Below are positions 56,840-64,000 of a stretch of DNA of 64,000 bases, piece by piece (position 1 is the stretch's first letter; each line of letters begins with the position of its first letter). The notes under the pieces were generated by a model that saw nothing but the letters and a program-made list of their open reading frames with translations, did not search any database and had not been told where the DNA came from. The stretch is from the NCBI GenBank assembly GCA_032622095.1, contig CP136065.1, positions 244,589,474 to 244,653,473 on the forward strand, given 5' to 3'. The stretch comes from Siphonodentalium dalli (Eukaryota; Mollusca; Scaphopoda; Gadilida; Siphonodentaliidae). A program made the position numbers and the translations under genes.

Positions 56840-58740
56840 ACTTCAAGCTGGTATATACCCCTCTTATATAAGGATGGAAGATGCTACCAATTTCAAACCG
56901 ATGGTATTTCTTCAGAGTTGACTCTCTTGTATTATGAAAGCAAGCCCAATGAGGCCATGCACCTATTGTATGTTTATAACACACAAAAGACTATATCTTA
57001 GCAGAATGGATGTCTCTGATGATACAAACAATAAAATATCCAATTTATCCATAGTTGAATTTCATTTGGCTATATAGGAAAGCATACAATGTGGCTTTTA
57101 TTTAGTTTCCACAAAGTATTTTAAGTAAAATATCCATCAAGTGATGTATTCTGCCTTGTCCTATATATTAAAATGCATGCAATGGCCATGAGAAATGCTT
57201 AATTTATTGGTAGAGATGTCAATCAGATAAGAAATACTGACATTTTAAGTTTGATACACCATTTCAGCTGGCTTGGCATCTTTTAAATTTGAAACCTAAG
57301 GGAATTTATTCAGCTTTGACTCTCTAAATTATGGAAGAAAGCCCAAATGAAGCCACTATTTGCATGTTAGTAACATGTATAAGGCTATATCTCAACAGAA
57401 TACATGTCTTTGATAAAATGCACAATAAAATATCAATAGTTCAATTGCATTTGGCTATAGAGGGATGCATACAATATTGGTTTTATGTAGTTTCCACAGA
57501 CTATTTTAAGTAAAATATCCATCAATTGATGTTTTCTACATAGCCTTGTATATTAAAATGCATGTAATGACCATGGGAAATGTTTAATTCATTAGTTGAT
57601 ATGTCCATCTGATAAGAAATACTGACAATTGAGGTTTAAAATACCATTTCATGGGATTATGGGATCATAAATATCAAACTAAGGGAATTTCTTCAGATTT
57701 GACTCTCTAAATAATGGAAGAAAGCCCAAATGAAACCACTATTTGCATGTTGATGACATGTATAAGGCTATATCTCAACAGAATACATGTCGCTGATAAA
57801 ATACACCATAAAATATCCATAGTTTAATTGCATTTGGCTATAGAGGGATGCATACAATATTGCTTTTAAGTAGTTTCCACAGACTATTTTAAGTAAAATA
57901 TCCATCAAATGATGTTTTCTGCCTTGTCCTGTATATTAAAATGCATGCAATGACCATGAAAAATGTTTAATTTATTGGTAGAGATGTCCATCTGATAAGA
58001 AATACTGCCATTTGAGGTTTGATACACCATTTCAGCTGGCTTGGCATCTTACAAATTTGAAATAAGGGAATTTATTCAGCTTTGACCCTCTAAATTATGG
58101 GAAAAAAGCCTAAATTATGCCATTATTGGCATGTTTATAACATATATAAGGCTATATCTGAACAGAATACATGTCTCAGGTGAAATAAACAATACAACAT
58201 CCATAGTTTAATTTGATTTGGCTATACAGGGATGCATACAATATTGCTTTTATGTAGTTTCCACTGATTATTTTAAGTAAAATATCCATCAAATGATGTT
58301 TTCTACATTGCCTTGTATATTAAAATGCATGTAATGACCATGGGAAATGTTTAATTTATTAGTTGATATGTCCATCTGATAGGAAATACTGACATTTGAG
58401 GTTTTAAATACCATTTCATGGGATTATGGGATCATAAATATCAAACTAAGGGAATTTCTTCAGATTTTACTCTCTAAATGATGGAAGAAAGGCCAAATGA
58501 AGCCACTATTTGCATGTTTATAACATGTATAAGGCCATATCTTTGCAGAATGCTTTTCTCTGATAATAAAACAAATAACATATCTATATTTCATAGTTTA
58601 GTTGGCAAAACAGGGTGCATAACATGTGGTTTTAAAGTAGTTTCACAGACTATTTTAACTAGAATATCAATTAAATGATGTAATCTAACTTGTCCTGTGT
58701 TTTAAAATGCATACACTGACCATGATAAATGTTTAATACA
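56840..58740. repeat. 383-bp satellite, about five monomers in alternating A/B order
   Basis: The marker ATGGAAGAAAGCCCAAATGA or close variants lies at 56934, 57331, 57714, 58097 and 58481, a period of about 383 bp. Monomers alternate: TTTCAGCTGGCTTGGCATCT near 57264 and 58031, but TTTCATGGGATTATGGGATC near 57648 and 58416. GGTAGAGATGTC alternates with AGTTGATATGTCC. The higher-order period is therefore about 767 bp. No coding content. Confidence 0.95.
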
Positions 58741-58859
58741 AACAGCGTCCTTAATGCTGCACCAGCCTAACTCCCGTTATGAAAGGGTTAAATTAATAAA
58801 CAAAGGTTACACAGACATCCCCCCTTCAACAGCGCGGTGAGTGTGTTTTTTATGTAATA

Positions 58860-59240
58860 TATGTCATATCCGGTATAAGAGCCCCCCCCCCCCCCATTTC
58901 GTACGCTGTATTCCATGCCCTGTTATGAGGTACGCCATATTCCGGCCCCTCTGTTAGGAGGTATTCGGTATTCCAAAAATACCGGTATTCGTATACCAAC
59001 CTTCCAATAAAACGATCATAAGAATAATACAAATGCGATGTTTGTCACAATAAATGCACGGTTTGACATACAGATCGTCGATCATCAATTTATATCAATT
59101 TAGACATGGACATGATGACCGGCGTTCGTACGGCAATAGAGAATTTATCCATATGGCTGTTAACTGGTATTTCGTATTCCACCCTCTGTGTTAAGTGGTA
59201 TTATTCCGTATTCCAAGGGGTGGGGTGCTCTTATGTGGTG
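58860..59240. repeat. Inverted-repeat segment with C/G tract ends
   Basis: ATAAGAGCCCCCCCCCC near 58875 pairs with GGGGTGGGGTGCTCTTAT near 59217-59236. The interior repeats TATTCC and GGTATTCGGTATTCC. Possibly another member of the G/C-tract-ended repeats. Confidence 0.5.
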
Positions 59241-60160
59241 TGAAGTTTACAACTAATGTGGCAGTCATGAAATTTTTAATTATTAGAACTGTTTGGGATA
59301 TATACACCCCAATAACCCTGTCTTCACGCTCCTGTTGGTGGTGGCCTTATCAATCTATTGCTTCGTTGAACTTTTATTATTGCAAATTTGAGGTAAAAGT
59401 TCTTGAAGCGTGTAATTTCGTTCCACTTTACAACAGCGGCACAATGATTCCAATTTTTTTAACCTACCGGCGCAGATCGAGGCTGGACGTCCATCTTACG
59501 TCCATAGGATACAAATTGATCGGATTTTAGGTAAGTGAAACTAATTAGTCATCAATTGAAGTGATTTCTCATTATGAACAGACTGTTACTAGTAAAATAC
59601 TTAATCGAACTACAGTTAAAAATGCACGACTTATCCTGTTTTATTCAAATGAAATTTGATAGTAAATCGGCCTAATTTTGTGTCCGTTAAATATTTCAGA
59701 AAATGGAATCCGTCATTGATAAATGAAAATTTTTTTGGTCAAAATAGTAACTTCTGACGGACTATGATTATATGGCATTTATGAATCATATATAAAGGTA
59801 GCCCTACACAATATTCCCAACTGTGTTCCCAACTGCAAAAACGATTTTTAATGAATTATAAATTGGCCTAAATTTGATGCTTCATAAAAGGAAAAACTGT
59901 CCGGGAATGGCTATTTTCGTCTGCAAAATCAAATTCTGCCATAAATGCAGTGTATTATCGGTCGACATTAATATGACAATAGTTGGAATATTAAAATGTC
60001 CCAGTTATTGAAAATATACATGTAGCTTATAAGGAAATTGTCAGTTATGATCAGTTATACCGGTACTTCATACCATTATTCTAACAAATGTCAACCTGAT
60101 AGAAATTTTGAATTCCCACAATCTCTTTAATATTGTCATGCCATGGCCAATTTAACACTA
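59241..60160. other. No recognised gene
   Basis: A 111-codon frame at 59195-59530 has no domain and overlaps the preceding repeat. The rest is AT-rich DNA. Confidence 0.3.
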
Positions 60161-60522
60161 AGTGAACGTTCAGATTACCACGATACAATCGTAAGTGGAA
60201 ATATTTCTGTCGTAGGAAGTAACCGCTCAACTGTGCATGCTCACCTCAAAATCGTAGGTAAAAAATAATATCATGCACTGTTTTATTTAAAAGCGAAATT
60301 GTGGCGTATCCTTGGTTATCCCCATTTGCGACGTAATCACTAATCAGTCATGTGTATGTAAAAATTGTGGCCTGAAGGATCGCATGATAGTCAATCACAT
60401 GCTTTACAAAAAAACTGTGATTTCATCATGTACGACATCGTAATCATGTGAACAAACTATCCACGATCTCGTCGATCCCGGTTCCTCCACTTAAGATTGT
60501 ATCTTTCATCTGTACGTTCACT
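60161..60522. mobile_element. MITE of tandem pair, copy 1
   Basis: The left end AGTGAACGTTCAGAT with GATACAATCGTAAGTGG pairs with the right end (reverse complement AGTGAACGTACAGAT with GATACAATCTTAAGTGG), about 38 bp of terminal inverted repeat. The interior includes GTGGCGTATCCTTGGTTA and AACAAACTATCCACGAT. Confidence 0.8.
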
Positions 60523-60523
60523 G

Positions 60524-60871
60524 AGTGAACATTCATGATTCATATGACTACGATTCAATTGTAAGTGGACAGATTCCCATCTTGGGTAATAACCGATAGT
60601 TGGACTGCGCATGCTCACGACATGATCACGAGTTATATCAATGCAAAATTGTGACGTATCCTTGGTTACCTCCACTTGGTGAAATTTGCGTGTACGTAAA
60701 AATCGTACAAAGTAAATGGAAATATCATAGGATAGTTAATCACGTGGTTAACCACCGATATTAAATATACTCATCTGCGATGACATCGTAACAAACTATC
60801 CATGATTTTGTCAGGCCCGATTCCTCCACTTACAATTGAATTATGGTCTTCTGACATCTGAATCGCCGAAA
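60524..60871. mobile_element. MITE of tandem pair, copy 2
   Basis: Starts AGTGAACATTCATGA and carries GATTCAATTGTAAGTGG, with the right end CCTCCACTTACAATTGAAT. It shares GTGACGTATCCTTGGTTACC and AACAAACTATCCATGAT with copy 1. The junction between copies is the palindrome GTTCACTGAGTGAAC. Confidence 0.8.
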
Positions 60872-61263
60872 ATGCTAATATTGTTGGAAGAATGAACTTT
60901 ACACTTGTTTTCTGAATATGTTTGCAAATTATGAAAATACATGCATCCATATCACATATATATGTACATGTATTTTTTCTTCAATTACAGAAATACCAGA
61001 TTCATTAGCCATGGTGGATGCGGCATCGTGCCCTCTCATCTTCAACATATGAAGATTGATTTCGCCCATGATTAGTCTTAAGCGTCGGTCTTGTCTAGCT
61101 AGACACGTGGCAATGAACAAATGACAGGTGAAATATCACTGGAAGTCTGTTCGCCAAAATACCAGTGGTGAGTTTATATCTATAGCTACCATGCAGATGA
61201 ATATTTGTACATTGTCACCAATACATGTATATACCGCTATCCTCAAAATTATGGACCTTAAAA

Positions 61264-61406
61264 ATGGGGGGGGGGGCAGGGGGGCCGAAAAAAACTGCAG
61301 ACACAGGGTGGAAAAAACTGTTTTCTTCGGTTTGGGTACCACCCCTCACAGCAAAACTGCAGTTTTTTTTTCCACTGACCATTTGCCCCCCCCCCCCGCC
61401 CCCCAG
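61264..61406. repeat. Inverted repeat bounded by G12 and C13 tracts
   Basis: GGGGGGCCGAAAAAAACTGC on the left pairs, with indels, with CTGCAGTTTTTTTTTCCACT and the C-tract on the right. The middle has GGGTGGAAAAAACTG, the motif also found at 5072-5155. The G-rich strand could form quadruplexes. Confidence 0.7.
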
Positions 61407-62015
61407 AAAAATCAAATCTACCCCAGCCGGACAACAACTCGGTTTGACCGGAAACCGAAAAAAACACCTGAGCATACAATTCACGAGAGGTGCTTGGTAA
61501 CTTAGTTTAGATTATTATGACTAAAATGGTCATTGTCTACCAGTAGAACGCAGATTTGTACCTCGTGATGTCATGACATGTACAAACATGTATATTGGTG
61601 ATCGCAACGCTATGTATGCACTTTAAAAAATGACAACTAGTCATTACCTCGACTTTGAAAAATCTGATGCAAATGAGATGAGTGAGATACCAGCATATAA
61701 CTGTTTTCTGATACCATTGGAGGAGAAATTGTTTAATACATGGGATAGTTCTGCAGTAAAAATTTGCCATATAAGCGATCGCAGGGTAGAATTCTGCAAT
61801 CGACTGGTAGACACTGACATAGTTGGCATTATTAAGAGGGTTAATGGGGTCAATATCACATGTAAACCAAGACAGTGGTTATCCAAAATTGTTTTATGTG
61901 GATTGTACTACTCATGTATATATGATTTGGATATTAAGGTTAATCCATATTCTATAAAATGAGAGAAAATTGAAGTTGTGAGTCTGAAAATACATATTTG
62001 GAATTTTTTTTACAT

Positions 62016-62149
62016 GCAACCCCCCCCCCCCCCCCCCCCCCTAAATGAATAAGGACAAAATTTACGTGTAATTTTTTTACGCCCAGGTACCCCCCCCCCA
62101 CCCCCGGTACGTTGTGTCCCGCAGTTTTTTTTCCGCGGGGGGGGGGGGA
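62016..62149. repeat. Inverted repeat bounded by C24 and G12 tracts
   Basis: A run of about 24 C at 62019-62041, internal CCCAGGTACCCCCCCCCACC, and GCAGTTTTTTTTCCGCGG leading into G12. It shares the CAGTTTTTTTTCC motif with 61264-61406. Confidence 0.65.
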
Positions 62150-62591
62150 TACCTGGTAATGATCGCAGTATATGATATCCACCACGGTATCAAGTCGATT
62201 ACTGTTGTGGAGCACCATGCAGTTATGATACACCAACAAATATCACACCAAAAGTTGAAAATTAAAACAGCCACATGGATCTTGTTCAATGAACTTATAT
62301 ATGCATGAATAAGATGAATCACTAAATTATATTTTCATGCTTGTTTGGGTAATGCCAATCAATGCAGCGTGACAACATGGATGGGTGGAGTTTATAAATT
62401 GACAGCCGAAACAATGTTGGCAACTTCAAAGTTCATTATGTGCTACATTTAACCCCCGTATATACAATACAATTTTTCTATCAGTGTTCCCATGTCCTAT
62501 ATTTGGAGTACTATATACATGTACATGTAACGAAGGCCATCCGTTCCACAGATATGAGGAAAAACACTGCATTTTATTTTCATGCATGCGA

Positions 62592-62721
62592 AACATGACA
62601 ACATGCATATGGGGTGTAACATGACAACATGCATATGGGGTGTAACATGACAACATGCATATAGGGTGTAACATGACAACATGCATATAGGGTGTAACAT
62701 GACAACATGCATATGGGGTGT
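62592..62721. repeat. 26-bp minisatellite, five units
   Basis: Units of ACATGACAACATGCATATGG then GGTGTA, two with ATAGGG. Minus-strand frames (CMLSCYTPYACCHVT type) are repeat-driven. Confidence 0.97.
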
Positions 62722-63397
62722 AACTGCGGTATATGCAGCGTTGAAACTGTACTAGTAACCATAATGAGGTGTTGGAGGTTACTGTGCTTTATATCTTTAA
62801 TACTGCAGTATTAACGGGGGGGGGGGGTACTATACTAAGAGGTGGCCAATTACTTTGAGTATACTTGTAGCCATACCTCACACATGGAACAGGGCTTGAC
62901 TTATTCTTAGGTACATGGAAAAATAGGTACGCGGAGCAATACATAACACCTAGTCTGCTTAGTATATTTTACATAAATATCAACCGATTTTGTGCAGTGT
63001 TGAAGCGGTAACCTTCTAGTACTGCTGTGTTAGAAGTTTCTGGTGTGAGACCACACAAGCCATATTTCTGAATAAATCCTGAAAAATTACCCACAATCCT
63101 GAGGTTAAGTGGTCACTTACTTTGGGCATTACTGTAATTCCCTGACATTCCCCCAATATATGACTAAAAGAAAATTCACCCTTTTGAAGTTTTGATATCG
63201 TTTAACCATGAAATGGCTCGAAAAAGATGTTTTATGAGATTTACGTTTGTTTTTTATTTAATTTTGTTTGTTCAAGTAGCATATCAAATGAGTGAAATTT
63301 TATTTTAGTCATTCATGTGGGTATCGTGAGTGGGGAGATATTTAAGGGGAGGTATCCTGTTACAACGGTATATGCTACTAGTACATGTACATAATTA
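62722..63397. other. No recognised feature
   Basis: Contains a G12 run near 62816 and otherwise ordinary AT-rich DNA. Confidence 0.3.
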
Positions 63398-63537
63398 TTA
63401 ACTGTCATGTGGACTGTTTTTATGGAGATGTAACCGTGAGGTAAGTGGACATAACTTGTGTAAAACCCTTTACATACAAGTTATGACCACTTACCTCACG
63501 GTTACATCTCCATTAAAATAGTCTACATGACAGATAA
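63398..63537. repeat. Strong hairpin with 62-bp arms
   Basis: Left arm 63398-63459 and right arm 63476-63537 are reverse complements with about five mismatches in 62, around a 16-bp loop. The core GGAGATGTAACCGTGAGGTA then AGTGG is perfect. Confidence 0.95.
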
Positions 63538-64000
63538 TCCTTATATTTATATATATTTAGCTAAAAAGCCACTTTTGTAAATGTATTTAAATTGAATAGT
63601 GTATCGTGACAAAAACAGCCCAAAGTACCCAATAGCACCCTTGGCAAAAGTTAATAGGAACAATTTCTCTTCATATTGCAACCAGGTGATGTATTAAGTC
63701 AATCCTGCGCGAGTCCAAATACGCCCAAAACATTACGCGTTCGTCTTTCCAAACCCAATGACGTATGGATGGTGTTGTGAGCTTGGTGTTATGAGCCGTT
63801 GCGCATTCACTGAGAAATAACTGCAACTAGCCACGTGGGCGCGGACCAATCAGTATGCTGGATTTAGTGATGACAACACTTAGTATGTAAATATATGTAT
63901 TTGTAGCTGATTCTGACCAACATGCAGCGTTTGAATGGATAACAATACTGTTATAACTGCCCCCCCCCCCCCCGGGTGATTAATTTGGACCGTACATCTT
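63538..64000. other. No recognised gene
   Basis: A CCAAT box (GGACCAATCAG near 63844) and CpG-richer DNA at 63700-63850 could be regulatory, but no transcript start or exon is visible. A C14 tract lies near 63960. Confidence 0.3.

Noticed and set aside
61128-61505. 125-codon frame with P/K-rich segments
   Set aside because: Runs through G and C homopolymers and an inverted repeat; the composition reflects those tracts.
62426-62762. Minus-strand frames with CMLSCYTPYACCHVT repeats
   Set aside because: Driven by the 26-bp minisatellite.

Overview
The window is eukaryotic, AT-rich, nuclear-type DNA that is very poor in ordinary genes and crowded with repeats. Three decayed LINE retrotransposons, a Ty3/Gypsy-like relic, many short inverted-repeat (MITE or foldback) elements, several satellites and minisatellites, and a scatter of G/C homopolymer tracts fit a large animal genome. 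The LINE types, the abundance of palindromic MITEs and motifs such as AGGGAGATAACTC (near 10,800) suggest a marine invertebrate, most likely a mollusc or another lophotrochozoan. That placement is inference; nothing in the window fixes a species. I recognise no intact conserved host gene.

Layout. 0-3.2 kb: a dispersed repeat whose partner lies inverted at 42.7-43.2 kb, a foldback structure enclosing a degenerate minisatellite, a palindrome with CACGTG sites, and the 3' tail of a LINE. 3.7-6.6 kb: a minisatellite, copy A of a 1.4-1.5 kb unit whose inverted partner (copy B) lies at 54.5-55.9 kb, and a ten-copy 88-bp satellite. Both copies of the 1.4-kb unit carry the parts of a small cysteine-rich, probably secreted protein, and each copy is broken differently. 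7.7-10.1 kb: a LINE on the minus strand. 11.9 kb: a TA-flanked MITE. 13.5-15.1 kb: a LINE fragment inside inverted repeats. 15-27 kb: mostly anonymous DNA with a repeat cluster at 24.7-26.0 kb. 28.6-29.3 kb: a two-tier 10-bp/27-bp minisatellite. 29.5-30.5 kb: two adjacent elements with 8-bp and 9-bp target duplications. 31.9-34.9 kb: tandem repeats and three hairpins.

35.4-42.6 kb is the best-structured mobile region. A decayed minus-strand Ty3/Gypsy-like element (integrase pieces, unknown coding remnants, a tandem coding repeat, a zinc-finger-like ORF) is split by a 3.8-kb LTR-flanked element that lacks pol. 43.3 kb holds a tRNA-Met-like relic. 43.4-48.7 kb is nearly featureless. 48.7-51.0 kb is a plus-strand LINE with several stops and frameshifts. 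52-54.2 kb carries short tandem repeats and a 474-bp, extremely CpG-rich palindromic element with 47-bp near-perfect ends. 56.3-58.8 kb is a roughly 383-bp satellite arranged as alternating A/B monomers. 60.2-63.5 kb has a MITE pair, G/C-tract-bounded inverted repeats, a 26-bp minisatellite and a strong 62-bp-arm hairpin.

The genes do not form a pathway. The window is best read as layered mobile-element insertions, with order of events recoverable at several points: a MITE inserted before the 1.4-kb unit was duplicated, an LTR element inserted into a tandem coding array, and a LINE piece embedded between MITE-like ends.
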